Shown here piece after piece: positions 12,301 to 27,716 of a DNA stretch of 64,000 bases. The stretch lies in assembly GCF_000004075.3 (NCBI RefSeq), contig NC_026661.2, forward strand, positions 1,922,001 to 1,986,000, in the 5' to 3' direction. The stretch comes from Cucumis sativus. Its lineage: Eukaryota > Streptophyta > Magnoliopsida > Cucurbitales > Cucurbitaceae. Each line of letters starts with the position of its first letter. Positions within the stretch are counted from its first letter, which is position 1. Below the pieces are notes generated by a model, which saw nothing but the letters and a program-made list of their open reading frames with translations, was not told the origin of the DNA and did not search any database. A program made the translations under genes and the position numbers.

Positions 12301-12488
12301 GTTGAAACAAGGAAAACCCATAATGTATTTATGTGGTATGGTTTTTTATTGCAGTGAATGAAGGAATGGGCAAAAGGGCAATTCACAAGGCAATGTTTGA
12401 ATCAGCAGCACTGGTAGGGGCCAGTGTCCTCCAAGTCTATTTGCTGCAGCGCTTGTTTGAAAGGAAGCTTGGGACATCCAGAGTTTAA
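6374..12488 (+). CDS. p24-family (emp24/GOLD) cargo receptor, beta subfamily
   Basis: A type I membrane protein that cycles between ER and Golgi in COPI/COPII vesicles and helps package cargo such as GPI-anchored proteins. Exons: 6374-6589, 11247-11433, 11514-11621, 12355-12488; 645 nt, 214 residues. Order of parts: signal peptide (about 1-27), GOLD domain with paired cysteines (ECFSHH; FCFTNKSPYHETIDFDV), coiled coil (PLMDQISKLEEALYNIQ), a membrane helix near the C-terminus (ALVGASVLQVYLLQ), and a short basic tail RLFERKLGTSRV. The tail and the body closely resemble Arabidopsis p24beta3 (from memory). The start is the first ATG before a good signal peptide. Intron 1 is 4.66 kb and full of mobile-element debris, yet both splice sites are intact and the frame is open throughout. 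Confidence 0.93.
6650..7435. repeat. Degenerate tandem repeat, about 150-bp period, in p24 intron 1
   Basis: A phrase of the type ggtggttag/ggctagctttaag/ggctaattc recurs near 6751, 6885, 7055, 7217 and 7352. A second phrase, gagatgcattggtttga, recurs with changes near 6756, 7231 and 7379. Spacings are 134-170 bp. A (GA)n tract lies at about 7081-7100. Copies are much diverged, so the array is old. Confidence 0.6.
7436..10110 (-). mobile_element. LINE (L1-type non-LTR retrotransposon) fragment, antisense in p24 intron 1
   Basis: Read on the minus strand. Near 9600-10000 it encodes degraded phrases of the plant LINE reverse transcriptase N-terminal part (PISLVTSLYKN, ILPSTIHDAQVAFVEGR). At 8689-9363 an open segment has LNLEKAYDKVN, GLRQRHAVSP and the catalytic box as YVDD. 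Then come 8571-8837 and 8364-8558. The zinc-binding RT C-terminal part (WWKLQALGQF, about 7976-8266) and a final segment (HALLWHIWNERDSRVFDD, 7623-7877) follow. A run of T at 7437-7445 on the plus strand would be the element's poly(A) tail. Several stops and frameshifts, loss of the endonuclease part and an internal insertion at about 9370 show that it is dead and 5'-truncated. Target-site duplications were not found. Confidence 0.88.
9369..9462. mobile_element. Short LTR-like insertion inside the LINE
   Basis: The LINE reading frame breaks here. The inserted DNA starts tgtcacgacccgcttcgt and contains acacgctctctc and cgacatgcaatgcttggga. The same order of phrases, diverged, opens the LTR-like segment at about 48934 (tgtcacgcc, acgcactctctac, gacatgacttgga). 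It is probably a fragment of the same repeat family; the limits are approximate. Confidence 0.4.
10579..11096 (-). mobile_element. Short retroposon with 15-bp target-site duplication
   Basis: The block is bounded by gacgattaagcagtt (10564-10578) and gacgatttagcagtt (11097-11111), which match at 14 of 15 bases. It starts with a T-rich stretch, so on the minus strand it would end in an A-rich tail; this and the flanking duplication fit target-primed insertion. It is about 518 bp, somewhat purine-rich on the plus strand, and has no recognised protein. It may be the truncated 3' end of another LINE, or a SINE-like element. It lies about 150 bp upstream of p24 exon 2, whose acceptor is intact. Confidence 0.7.
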
Positions 12489-14417
12489 TCAAACAAATTC
12501 ACCTTTCCCTTCTTTTTCTTTTTCTTTTTTTACTCTCCTATTTATGGCTTTATCATTTTGTATCTTTTTCCCTCACATGATCGTAACATACTAGTTGACT
12601 TTAATATAAATTTTTCTTCTCTTTTTCTCTTGTCTGGTTCAATAAGCAATTACTTTCCTATGTTCTTGAGTTTCTGCATCAGTTGACTTGTATAGTTGAG
12701 TGGCATTCCTTTTTTAGAATTTAAATACCAGTTGTTCAATCATTGAACAAATCATGTTCGTTGTACAATTATAGAACAAATCATGTTCATGGTCGAGGGT
12801 AGTATACTTTTTTTATTTTTTAGAAATACATATTTTCTCCTATTATCATTTATTTATCTTAATTAATTACGCTATGATCAAGATCAAGTTTGATAATTGA
12901 GAATTGTTTTTCAATGATTTTTTTTCCCTTATGAGATGAAAGAAATGTAATATAGGTTGAGTAGTGAGTAGGAAGAGAAGAATCGTTTTTCTTATATAAA
13001 TTCTTAAGACTATAAAGTTGATATCTTTTCTCTAAATTCTGAATCTCAAGAAATTATTTTCGAAGTAGGTAAATGTAGGTATTTATTTTGTTTTCCTTTT
13101 ATCTTAAGCACCCTACCAATGCATGTAACACCTTCACCTTGGAAACTCATCCAAATGGCATATACTGTATTCTATTTCAAAAGTAGTATATATTAATATC
13201 AATTACATTCGAAAAGTCATCTCTACTATCTCATAAATAGGGCGCTTATATTACTTGAATAGCACAAACACTCTATTATAAAGTAATATGGAAATTCATT
13301 AAAAAAATGTAGGGGTAAAAGTGATATAGAAAATACATGTAAATATTCTTCCTACTAGTCCATTTAATATAGTAGAGATATTATTTCGTTCGAATTATTT
13401 GTTTTTTCTCTTCTTTTGGGCAAGGGTCCATTTTGCCCTTCTCAGATTATCTCGTTCAAATTGTAGGTTTTTTTCTTCTTTTTGGGCAAGGGACCCGTAC
13501 TTTTACCATTTTTACCATTTTAGGATGTGACGACATGCCATGTGATAATATGATTGGAGAGTTCAATTGATGTGCATACCATTTTACGTAATTATTACAA
13601 AGTAGTTTTACCGTAGATTAATATATAATAATAATTGAAAACATTGGATGTATGATAATAGTTCAGTAGGAGGTTCAAATGTCACCTAAAAGTTAGAACA
13701 AAATTTAAAACATACCAAAACTATCACCAGATAGAAATGATATATGTTGAGCGGATACTGAAATATGAAATAGTGTGATAGTGATTTGGACTTACACCAT
13801 TATGTAATTTAAATCATACTTTAAAGTATTATAACTTTTATAATAGTTCATCAAATAAAAGAGATATCCTTTTAGACAAATGGCATAATCCACCTTTCTA
13901 AACTTAGAATAATCCAAAAAATAATTCCTTTTAAATAATTAAAACCTATTTTTTTAAAAAAAAGTCTTTTTTTTTTTTTAATTTAGCACCCGTGAGCTAG
14001 AACATAGTTCAATCAAGAGTCAATATATTGGAAAAGTAAAATTAAATATGGATTGAAAAATGAAAATAAGATTCAAAACTGAATCATTAACATCAAATAT
14101 GAGGGGAGGAAAAAGTGTGCAGAATTGGTACCTAAGAATACAATATATTTTTCAATCTTATTAAATTATTAAACCAAATGAAAGAGAAACTTTATGGATA
14201 AAAATTCATATTATTCTGATAATAGAAAAAACAACAAACACATTTTGATTGCCTCTGCTTCACTTTAAGCTTTTGTCACAAAAGGCTCTGCTTTTCCAGA
14301 TCTCTAAAGACTAAAGCTATCATCATTTGAAAGGGTAAATAGGAAGGACAATAAGTTACTACCAACCCCTATGATCCGACACGTTAACTTATCGACGCTT
14401 TGTGACTCGAACAAGCT
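12489..14417. other. Intergenic region between convergent p24 and thiolase genes
   Basis: Contains the p24 3' UTR (including a 29-bp tandem duplication listed separately), then AT-rich DNA without coding signal. The phrase ttttgggcaagg occurs twice near 13416 and 13482, each followed by a similar stretch, another local duplication. Poly-A/T runs occur near 13950-13980. Confidence 0.6.
12731..12788. repeat. Perfectly abutting 29-bp tandem duplication
   Basis: The block gttgttcaatcattgaacaa plus atcatgttc (12731-12759) is followed directly by a second copy (12760-12788) with four substitutions. It lies about 240 bp after the p24 stop codon, probably in or just beyond the 3' UTR. The first copy contains the short palindrome ttcaatcattgaa. 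Confidence 0.85.
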
Positions 14418-16960
<2,543 letters not shown>

Positions 16961-18210
16961 GGTATGCCAAAACTGAAAATCTATAAAATTTATAAATGAG
17001 TCGCTGATAAATAAAACAAAGCCATGGAATCACCAAAAACAATAATGTGGAAGCATCCAGATAAATTGTAAACTGAATATTATCATAAATTCTTATCAAT
17101 CAGTAAAATTCAAAAAACAGTCCACTAGGAAAAACATCTACTTTTCTACAATTTAAAAGAATACATGGACAAATAATTAGAAATTCCACAAAAAAAACAT
17201 ATTTTGCTAAAGTTGGAAGTCAATTACAATGTAATTATTTAAGGTTGACAGAGTTAAATTAAACTTCCTGATTTAAGCATCAGCACAGTTCAACAAAATC
17301 AACCAACATAACAAGCTTCTCAGTTCCTTCGTTAGCTAAGGAAAGCAAAATAACATAAAAGCTTTAATGCTTAATCAACTCATGATTCAATAACAAGATT
17401 ACGGAACCAAAAGGGAGAGGAAATAGAGGATAAATGCTCATCTCTTAAGAAAAAAAATCATACAAACGACAACTTACTTAAGGCATGATCAAGAGTGATT
17501 CTGAAATGGTTAAAATCATTTTTAAAAATTTCAAAATCACTCCAGAATATGCTGATTTAGAATGATACAAAAATGGCATTTAAAAGTGAAAAATTAAACA
17601 ATAAACTAATTTTGAGTGATTACAAATAAATTTCAGAGTGATTTTGTAGATGAAAAAGAAAAACACTTCTAAACATGCAGCAATTCCAAAAACCCAAAAT
17701 CTCTTTAAAAAAAGGCACCTCCTTCAATGCTGATAAATACACACATCAAACTCAACCACCAACCAACGCCATTTCAACCATTCCAAAAAATTACTCCAGT
17801 CGCCAATCGCAATCACATACGCATTCAAAAAATCTGAACAATCATAATCTATCAACCTCCAAATCATCCAAACAACACAGGAACAAGAAACGAAGCAAGA
17901 TCTATTAAACAAAAAAAAAAAAAAAAAACCCTCACAACATCCAACTCCTCCCAGTCAACCACTACAGATCTAAAAACAACTAAACATCGAAATATTTTGA
18001 ACAAGAGTCTTCTAAGACAGTAGCAGATTTCAAAAGTATAAGGAGAGGTGAAGCTCAGCTTTGATACACTAACCTCTTCAGTGTCTACAAGGTGGAGAAA
18101 AAGGGGTGTTGTGATCGATCTGGAGGGATGAATTAGAAGAGAGAGTTAAAGAGAGAAATTGAAAATGGTAATGAAAAATGTTGAATCAAATTTGTTGTTG
18201 GAATTGGTAT
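16961..18210 (-). other. Thiolase 5' leader and leader intron
   Basis: On the minus strand the start codon is preceded by an acceptor (ttttcag, near 16974). A matching donor, gaag|ag|gttagt type, lies at 18073/18074, so an intron of about 1.1 kb sits in the 5' UTR. The first non-coding exon runs from about 18074 to about 18190. The intron is AT-rich and contains an A-run near 17910-17928. No protein-coding signal was seen in it. Confidence 0.65.
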
Positions 18211-18212
18211 TT

Positions 18213-18222
18213 GTTTATATAG
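18213..18222 (-). promoter_or_regulatory. TATA box of the thiolase gene
   Basis: The minus strand reads ctatataaac here, about 30 bases upstream of a CT/GA-rich first exon and at the edge of a less AT-rich block. Position and sequence fit a core promoter; the start site itself is not mapped. Confidence 0.65.
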
Positions 18223-18469
18223 TCAGTCAGAGCAGAGAGAGAACTTGATAACTGCCAAAGCAAGCGCTGCACGAGGAAGAAGATCTATGCCTTATTTCTC
18301 CTTTTTGCCCCTACCACTTTTCTTTACTTACATTTTTGTCCTTCTTTTCATCTCCTAAATTTCTGTATATGAAAGTAAAAAAAAGTTCATAGCGTTTTAT
18401 AATTTTTTCATAAATTTTACATACGCAGTTCCGATTTTTTTTTAATTGTGATTTATTAATTCGTAAGAG

Positions 18470-18890
18470 TTGAGATAGAATAAAATAAAGTCAGAATTAT
18501 TTTTTCTGGGTGCAACTAAAGTGTGAGATCCAATAACTAAAAGAATAATCTTTTTCATTCATGATATTTTAGAAAATGTAAACCCGAGATCGAATAAAAT
18601 AAAAGCATAATTCTTTCATACGGCCTATTTCGGTGCCACTAAGACTCTAGATCCAATGACTAAAGAAAGAATTCTTTCATCCCGATACATTGTATATCCA
18701 AAATCGAATGAATTAAAGACAGGACATTTCGGTGCAACTAAACCCCGAGATCTTGTAATCATGATTTATACGATCATTTAAATTTAAAAGTCATTGTTTA
18801 AAATGAGTAGATTCACACTTATGTCTTTCATTTTTTGTCATCTTGGTGCATTGTATGTCCGATATCAAATGAATTAAAGGCATAATTACA
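18470..18890. repeat. Degenerate tandem repeat (about 110-160 bp units) upstream of the thiolase promoter
   Basis: The phrase gatagaataaaataaa / gatcgaataaaataaa / aatcgaatgaattaaa / atatcaaatgaattaaa starts near 18474, 18588, 18702 and 18862. Between copies the phrases ttcggtgcaactaa, gatccaatgactaaa and cattgtatatcc also recur. This is an old tandem array or repeated fragment of a dispersed element. Confidence 0.6.
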
Positions 18891-21544
18891 TGCCCAAGAT
18901 CGTGTATCGTGCGTGTGGCCGATTTATCACATGTTGACTGGGGTAATTTTGGTATTTTATATTGTGGGCATGTAGGCTTTTTTTGTCTCCAAAATTATTC
19001 TATATAATTCAAATATTTTTCCGGTTTATTATATTTTTTAAAAAAACTCGTATAAGTACTTAAAAATAAATATTTTATTCAAACAAAATTTTTACAAACG
19101 TAGTTTTTACGATAGATTGTGGTTAACATATTGTAAATAGATTATATTATTTGACTATATTTATAAATATTTTTAACATTTTTATCATTTAAAATAATTT
19201 TCTACTTTTATTACGTAAGTATGTATTGGATGTTTGTAGTTTTCAAAATTTTAGCTTAGTTCATATAATTTAACTAAAATTTACAAATAGTCTACCGTAA
19301 ACTTAGACCTAAAAAAGAATCATCTATTTTTATTTATTTTTTGAATTAACCTTAAACTTTAATGCTTAACACATTTAGCCAAGTAAAAATGATCATTAAC
19401 TAATTTTTATGTAAATTTAAAAAATTATCATATGTGAAAATTTTATAAACCTAACAAATAACAATCAAATTGAAATATGAAAGACCAAGTCTAGCTTTAT
19501 CGTGATATCGAGTATTGACACAATTTCAAAAATGAAAGTAAATTATATTGATTGTTTGTTTATTAAGAAAGAAAAGGTTGACTCTTTTTGTTCTTTTACC
19601 TTCCTTATTTTACCGTACAAAAATAATAATTCTATTTTTGATCGAGAAATTAAAGGTTTAAATAACTCATTCTATAGTTTTATATTAAAAAATGTAATTT
19701 ATGCTTATTTCAAAAGCTACTTAATAAATCAAGTGAAGCAATAAAGAGATGCATTGACGTGATAAAAGCTTAGATTAAATTGTAATTCATTTAAAAAAGT
19801 TAGAATATCTTTCTTATAATAAGTTATATGATTTGAACACTATTATGTATCTATTTTATGTTTATAATTTATCAAATTCAAACCCTAACAACCAAATTTA
19901 TGATTAATAACTAATTGTAAAAGATGGAGTGAATGATATGATTAATTTAATTTGAATTTATATATAGTTCATTTAATTGATATAAATGTGAGTCTAGTAT
20001 TATCTTAATTATACGAAATTACGAATATATCCCATCTAAGACTAACTTAATTTAGATATATTTTCTAAAACATGTCCTAAAATTATGTAAAATTTATTAG
20101 TAATTAAATCACAAGTGACTTTCAAGATGATTTATTTTTGCCAAGTTGGTAATTAGGTACAACTTGGCATTAATAAATTGAACCTATTCAAAGCAAACAA
20201 TTTTTTTTTCTTCTTCTTCTCTAATGGTATATTTGAGCTTGATTTGCTTTGATGTTCACATTATATTATTGTCCTTCATGGTATAGGTTTAAATAACGAC
20301 GTGTTTAGCTTGAACATAATTCAAATGAAATAATATTAATAATATACTATAAGAGTTATTTAAGGTTAGGGTTTGAGGTAATCTTAAAAGGAAAAGCCAA
20401 ACTTTTGAGTTACATGCAATTGCCTAGTTTTTGTGATTGTAGAATTTAAGTAAAAGAAAAATGACGGAGTCGAGAGCTTGCCAAGTGGCACACTATGACC
20501 TTGAGGGTCACACACATGTCATAATATTGCTAATATTGTACACATCCCAAACGAGAGTTAAAAAGATGAACCTTATAAATAGCTCCACATCAACCATTTT
20601 TGAATGGGTAAACGATTATTCTTTTATGTACTTAGGTAAACTAAATATTTTGTGTATATCAACTTAGGTATGAGAATGTACTTAACTCGACATTAACAAC
20701 AACAAGAATATATTTTTGCACGTCAATTCCAGTGATGTGTTGATGAGAGGAGAGGGTTGGTGGGACATCAAAGGCATGTATGTAGGAATTTATGCCCAAT
20801 TTAGAAAGGTACAAATTACAAAGAATAAATACTATATCCTAAAATGAGACGCGTAGCTTAATTGATATTAAATTTTACAACAACAATTTTACATTGGATT
20901 GAAGTTGAACACTAACCCTAACAATCAATCCATGTTTATATATGTTTTAGCTTTTACATTTTAAGTTTAATAAATAAATACATCTATATAATTCAATAAT
21001 AATAGTCGAACGGATGCGAGAATTTTGAATCATTGATCTTGTGATACTAATAACTTTATATGTAAGTGGAAGTATATGTTCGTTTTAGCATTTATAATTC
21101 AATTATCATTCGATATTCGTACTTGAAAAACAATAAAAATATATGTTCAACCATTGTGACACTAATAACAAAAATCAATGGGTCAATACCCAAGATCTCA
21201 CGTCCCCATGATCTTATTCTTTAGAAATTGATAAAGTCAATGGAATATAAATCATGGAGTTCTTCAATTTTGAAAAGACCTAATGTGTAACCAAAACTAT
21301 ATATTATAATACATAAAATCATTTTAATAAAATGGCGTCGATGGAAAGGTTTGTCATAGACAATTAAAAAATTGGTGCGTTTTATACATTAATGTATATT
21401 TTTTAGATTATACAAAAAAAAAAAATTATGCTCTAAACGTTTCACGTTGTGTATTAAAATACACATCATGGATACATACTTTAATTGTTTTAGTAATGTA
21501 TTATTTAATTCTTACAAAAGTTGTATAACCAATCAAAATTATGA

Positions 21545-21840
21545 AGTGGTAGTAGGGGTGGGCATGGATTGATGGATGTCGATTTTTTATTAAACCAATA
21601 TCGAATTGACTATACGATTATTTAAGTAAATGTTCAAATCGATCCTGACCATGAAAAAGTATGAATCAATTATTGGTCGGTCAATCGATCGATTTAGGTC
21701 AATTTAAGCGTTTTGAAATTTTTAAAAAATATTATTTGTTTGGATTTTTTCTCAATCATCCACTATCGTCTGAATTACCTCTTATTATCTTTAATAAACC
21801 ATCTTCAGTTCGATCGGTTTTTTAATCTATCATTTTCACT
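21545..21840 (+). repeat. Dispersed repeat, copy 1
   Basis: Begins with ggggtgggcatgg and carries gttcaaatcgatcctgacca and gatttaggtcaattta. A diverged copy in the same orientation lies at about 37660-37860, with the same order of phrases (gttcaaatcgaccttgatca, aatttaggtcggtta, and ttttttgaatctatcat matching ttttttaatctatcat). No coding signal; probably an old non-autonomous element. Confidence 0.55.
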
Positions 21841-22664
21841 CCCTAAGTGATGTTACCACTTTGTCTTATGTGAAAGTGTTAGGTAACGAACTATTTAATC
21901 TATTCTCGTTTTTCTTCTATTAATAAGAAATTTTTGTGATGATAGGTGGAAGGTAGAGTAATAAGAATCACTAAATTTGGACTATTGACCATGGTTGTCT
22001 GCAAGAGATGGAGAAGGTTGTGCTTGTTGCATGGATACGACTTGAAGTTGAACTTTGATATTGAGTGAAACTGTGACAACAAAAAGGGTTTGAACTAAGT
22101 ATTTTAGGACTACTTGGATTATATAATATAGGGAAGAAATTAAGCTCTCTATCTTCTCGGATCTATTAATTAAATTAAAAAGAAAAGAAAAACAAATTGA
22201 GTTCTCTAGCTCGAATTAATTAAATCATAGTTTCATCCTTATAGTTTTATTTAAGTATTTAAGAATTATTATCGTTAACTAAACCTTATTTATTTTTTGC
22301 TATCAATTTGGGTATAGCTCTAGTAGTAAGCGTATGTTGTAAAAAGTACTTGCCTCAAAATTGTCGATTTAAAGAAAAAAGTTACCATTTTGATATATAA
22401 ACTTGTTTTATACTTACATCACAAATAATAGGTAATTTGTACATTTCAATTGTTTAATTTGTCTTTTTATTTAGCATAACACAAATGTGAGTTTCTACAA
22501 TTAACACTGAATTAAATTTATGTTATCTTTTGATAATTAATTAGGCTAAAATTGATAGTATATACCTTAACCCAATTAAATTTGTTATAAAATACATTGC
22601 TTTATTTATATATAAATTTGGTTTAATGATTTGGAGATGATTAGAAGTTAGTTCATTTATGTAA

Positions 22665-22800
22665 TTTTCAAATATAGCAAAATGAACCAAAATATTTATA
22701 AAATATATCAAAATTTTATATTCTACTAAAAATAGACGTTGATAGACACCGATAAAATTTAAAATTTTACTATATTTTTCACCAATTTACTATTACAATA
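22665..22800 (+). mobile_element. Short MITE-like element, copy 1
   Basis: Its first 34 bases (22665-22698, containing tatagcaaaatgaacc) are repeated exactly in inverse orientation at 28812-28845. It ends near ttttactatatttttcacc. The same kind of end (tatagcaaaa ... ttgctatattt) borders the element at 52183-52375, so these are probably related. Confidence 0.55.
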
Positions 22801-23028
22801 ATCTCTCTTTAAAAGTTAAAATTTAGTCTATATGGTTTTATATAAACTCTTGTTCGATAAATTTTCTGTAAATAATAAATACTTTTAAGACTAGAATTTT
22901 GTAAGCTATAGAAATTAAATTTTAGTTATAGCTTTATGATAATATTAATCAAATTTAAATTTGTAGAGTAATTCAAAACAAATGGTTGGATTTGAGAAGA
23001 GAAAGAAAAAGATATTTAAATTAATTAT

Positions 23029-23073
23029 CACGTGAGGCACGTGTATGGAAATGAAATGCACGTGAAGCACGTG
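23029..23073. promoter_or_regulatory. Cluster of four CACGTG (G-box) palindromes
   Basis: CACGTG starts at 23029, 23038, 23059 and 23068, i.e. two pairs with 9-bp internal spacing. CACGTG is the core bound by plant bZIP and bHLH factors. There is no gene within 6 kb on either side, so a promoter role is not established; it may instead be a remnant of a transposon end. Confidence 0.5.
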
Positions 23074-26000
23074 CAAGAAGCAATGGGTTCTCAAAATTTA
23101 TTGTAAAATATTTATGGGTTCAAAACTTTAGCTTATTTTTCAATTATCATCTTAACCTACATTTCATGCTATCATGTATTAAATTATTATAATGCACCTT
23201 TGGTTGTTCAAACTTTAAGGGAAAAAAAGAAAGAAAATAATTTTGCATTAGAGTAAATTTTAATTAGTCTAACGTAAATAATTTAAGTCTTATTTCATAA
23301 TAAATTGATTTTTTTTATTTTTAAAATTATATTTATTTCTTTTAAATTTTAAATAGCTTTGTTAAGATATATGAAAGTAGTATTTCTAAGTTTAATTTTT
23401 TTCAAAAGTTTATATGTTTGTGAAAGGAAACTTTCAAAAATAAACAATTGTTATTTATTTTAAAAATAATAATTTTAATCCCTTCCATCCAAATTACAAT
23501 GATACAAATGGAAGAAATTGAAAGATTTTTTAAACTTTTAAAATTTTACAATTTTATTAGACACGAATGTAAATTTTATAAGAAAATCAAATTTAAAATC
23601 TAAACTTGTACAATTTTAATTTTGTGTACAATTTGAAAAAAAAAAAACTTACCTAATTTTAAAAGAAATTATATATAAATGATTGCTTGTATATATAATT
23701 TGGAAGTTTGTAGGAAACTTTGAGAAACAGAATAAATTAAAGAAGAATAGAAACCACATTAATGTTGAATATTGCATAGTCCACGTTTGGGGATTGGACC
23801 ATTATTGAATGAAACAAAAACAACTATTTAGTGAATGAAATAGCATTTGATGATGATGAATTTATATCTACCAACCACTTGTTGTTGCATTTATTTAATT
23901 TTGTAACAAACTACTTGTTCAATCTTAATTTTTAATACATATATATGTATTGAGTAGGTAGCTTTAGTTTTATATTTATGGGGAATTCAAATACAATCCT
24001 TAAAAAAATTAAGAAAATAGTTGCAAATGAAAATGATTGATAGGATATTGAGATGGTAATGAGTTGGATAAAGTCAATGAATTAATTACTTAATTGTGTG
24101 TTTACTCTTTGATTTTGAAAATATATAAAACTATTTTTTTAATTGAAAAAAAATTGACAAATGCTTTACTATTACAACAAAATCATTCAAAAAAACAAAA
24201 ATCATTATACTTAATTTTTTACAAATTTCTTGATTAAATTATAATATACTTTTTAAGTAAATAAATATAAAGACAATTAATTCATAGGATACATTTGGTC
24301 AAGAAGCATATTATGGTGAGTAAAGGGAAAATGTTTCAACTTTTAGTTAAAATACTTTGAAAAACTTTAGAATTTGTATCGATTTAAACTATAGACTAAT
24401 TGTTGTATCAATTGAAACGAGTAAAATTTAGTTAGATACTTATTCTAATATATCCAAACAAATGAAAGGGTTAATTTGAAGGGGGCAAAATAGGGATAGT
24501 ATTAGAGAAAAAGTTAAAAGTACTTTTTTATATAGAAAAAAAGAAAGTCCAATTATATAACCCGAAATAAAGTAAAATAATGCTAAGGTCTCTCCAACTC
24601 ATAATATATTGATATTGAGCTGTTTCACTTGTGAATGAAGATTTGATTGATTATTATATATGGTTGCTTAATTGCCTATCCATACCATCTTCAACCTTAA
24701 TTTCCTTATAAACATATATATGTATTAAAGGATAATTTGTTTATAATTTTGAAAATGTAAGAGAGATGGACTCAATTATCATAATATTTTTTGTTATTTT
24801 TGCAAGCTCGTCTAAATTAAAAGTGTAACGTAATATAAACGTTGAGACTAAATTGAAACATAAACCCTAAACCCTAAATTTATAAAACTAATACAATTTA
24901 GATAAGTTTTGGAGAGTTTAAATTGATATGTTTATAAAAGTTTTTTATTACTGATAAATTGATACATTTATAAAAGTTTATGGTAAAAAATTGATAAACT
25001 TGTTAGTTTGGAATTAAAATTAATATAACTTTCAATTTTTTTTCATACTATTTTCATTCACTTAAATAAAGTATAGAGAATTCGATAGATTTTACTGTAT
25101 GGTAAATAGTTTCGATTTTTTTTTTCTTTACTTAAAAAATGCATCAATTATATTATATTGTATATATATATATAACCTAACCAAGAGTTGAACCAAAATT
25201 GGAAAGCAGTTGAAAACGAACCGTTTTATTAAACATGGAATTGAAGTCAAATGGCTGGACTAGTTATCTATAGCCCATTTTCGGTTCAGGTCCAAACTGT
25301 TTTCGGCCCACTAAGATAATTGTCTAAACTTTTCTTTTAATATTTTTTTCATTCTTTGGTAACTTTCGTCATTTATATATTTTGATGTTTATTTGGTCGA
25401 TTTAAAAATAGATACATTGGTTGATGAAGTTTGAAAATTAGTTCTAAAATTTTAATAGTTAGTTGATAATTTTACTTTTTATTTCGTCTCGTTTCTCCAT
25501 CATATTCTTATTCATCACGACCACACCCACGATTTTTTCTTTCCTGTCACAAGTGCAAGGACACATTGTCAAAATTTTTAAACACACGGATTGCGAACAT
25601 TAATTCTAAATTTCAGATTCACTTAAATTTGAAGTTTTTGTCTCTGCTCAAATTCATATTCATATTAAGAAAATTGAATAATGTACAATTGGACGACAAA
25701 ACTCATATTCAAATATAATTGTCTACTTTCATTAAAGTTTTACTAATATTTAACGTGATTAATTTTGATAGTTAAAGCTTCAAACTAACGATTGCAATCA
25801 TAATAATTTCATCTCCAAACCCTAATAATTTAAATTCTTACACGGTTTCACCCGCAAGTAACACCTTCAAAAGCCTTATTTTCATTTGAAGAAAATGAAA
25901 TGAAAGAAAAATTACACGAACGACATAGAATAAGAGAGCATCGTCATGAGAAAGGAAGATCAACTGAAAACAACCACACATAAGCAAGTATAATTTGCTA

Positions 26001-27716
26001 ATCTAACACCCACATCATTTTTTCATTAGTCAATTAATGATCAAATAGACTGAGAGACCATTTAAAGTATCTGTTCTAAATCTTCATAAACTAAATAAAC
26101 ATCAACCCCAACTTTCTTTATTGGCCAAATAGACACAAGTCTCGACTTTTCACCCTACAAAGTTTTCAAAATAATTTAAAGTCAAATTTGGTATGTTGTC
26201 CTAAAGTTTATCTTATCAAGTTTAATTTTTTTTTTTTAATAAGAAGTTTGAATGTTCTAGTCCCATTTGCAAGGGTATACTTCAACAAAAAAAATTAATA
26301 GAGTCAAAGAAATTAAAAAGTAGGTTAATAAAGTTAAAAAAAAAACAAAGTTTGATAATATAATATAAATTTGTGAAAAGTAAAACCACATGTTTGGATG
26401 CATGACTAAAAAAAATGATAACTATTCTTTAGTTCTTGAATGGACCATCAAAGAAATTCCTACAAATCATTTTGTGAAAAATTGTATCATAATCGATTGT
26501 TTCATACTTATAAAGTCAGTCAACGATAATTATTTATTATCTATCACAATAACATTTCTATGACAATTTATAAGAATCGATCAAAAAGTTAACTTTTTAT
26601 GTAAGTTAAACTTTTACATTGACAATACAAATTTGTCACAAAAACATTAGCAATGTCACAATTATAGTATCAATAATTTCTTAAATGTGACACTTTCTTA
26701 ACATCATCAAATTACGTATATTGGCATTTTAAATTGTAAAAAAAGTAGTACTTATAATGATAGGTAACTATTTGTTTCATACATGTCATTATATTATATT
26801 TCGTCCAAATTTCACGTACACAAATATAAATAAAGAACTTTCATGATACAACAAAACTATAAACAATAAAACAAGTAATCAAACTTTGGTTAAGTTGTTT
26901 GCAAAAAAAACTAAATACAAGTATTTAGCATTACTTTAATGAAAAAAATACGTATAAATAACTTACTTTATATTTTGCTCACTTCAACAACATTCATTTT
27001 AGAACTCGATTTAATATATCAATATAAACATGGAGGGAAAGAAAATTTGGGGGAGAGATGGAAATAGGAAGGGAGTGAAACAAAAACGAATTGAAAAAAT
27101 GATGTTATATCGAACGACACTTACAAATCGTTAAATATCTACAATCCAATAAAAATTTGAAAATTTTCGACTTTTTTCATGAATTTTGAAAAATATAAAA
27201 ATGCATAAAATGGGTTTTTATGACTCATGTTTTACTCTTCTCTAAACTCGGTATAAACTCGATAATGTTTAAGAAACATATTTTGTTGTATTGAATTTTT
27301 TATTCATCATTATATTTAATATCATTTTTATATTTTAAAATCATGTAATAAGATAAAGTTAAAACTTTCAAATTAAAATGAATTTATCTCCACGATAATT
27401 GGTATGAACTTCTCATTTTAAAAGTGAGATATTGAATAACCTTTTCCATAAAGAGAAAGACTATCTAGAAAGAGGCACATGCATAGACGTTTACTCCTTA
27501 TTTTCCAACGTAATCCACCATTCAACCAATGACCTTATAGAAAATACAAGTAATGGAAAATGAGTCATATACACACTATTTTCCAACCTAATCCACCATT
27601 CAAAGTCTTTTGGAAATAATTTACCACAACATTTTGTTTGAAATAATAAAAAGTAGAATCGTGAAATATACTCATTTGATGGTAGTTGTAAGGTACGATC
27701 CGAAAAAAAGGGTTGT

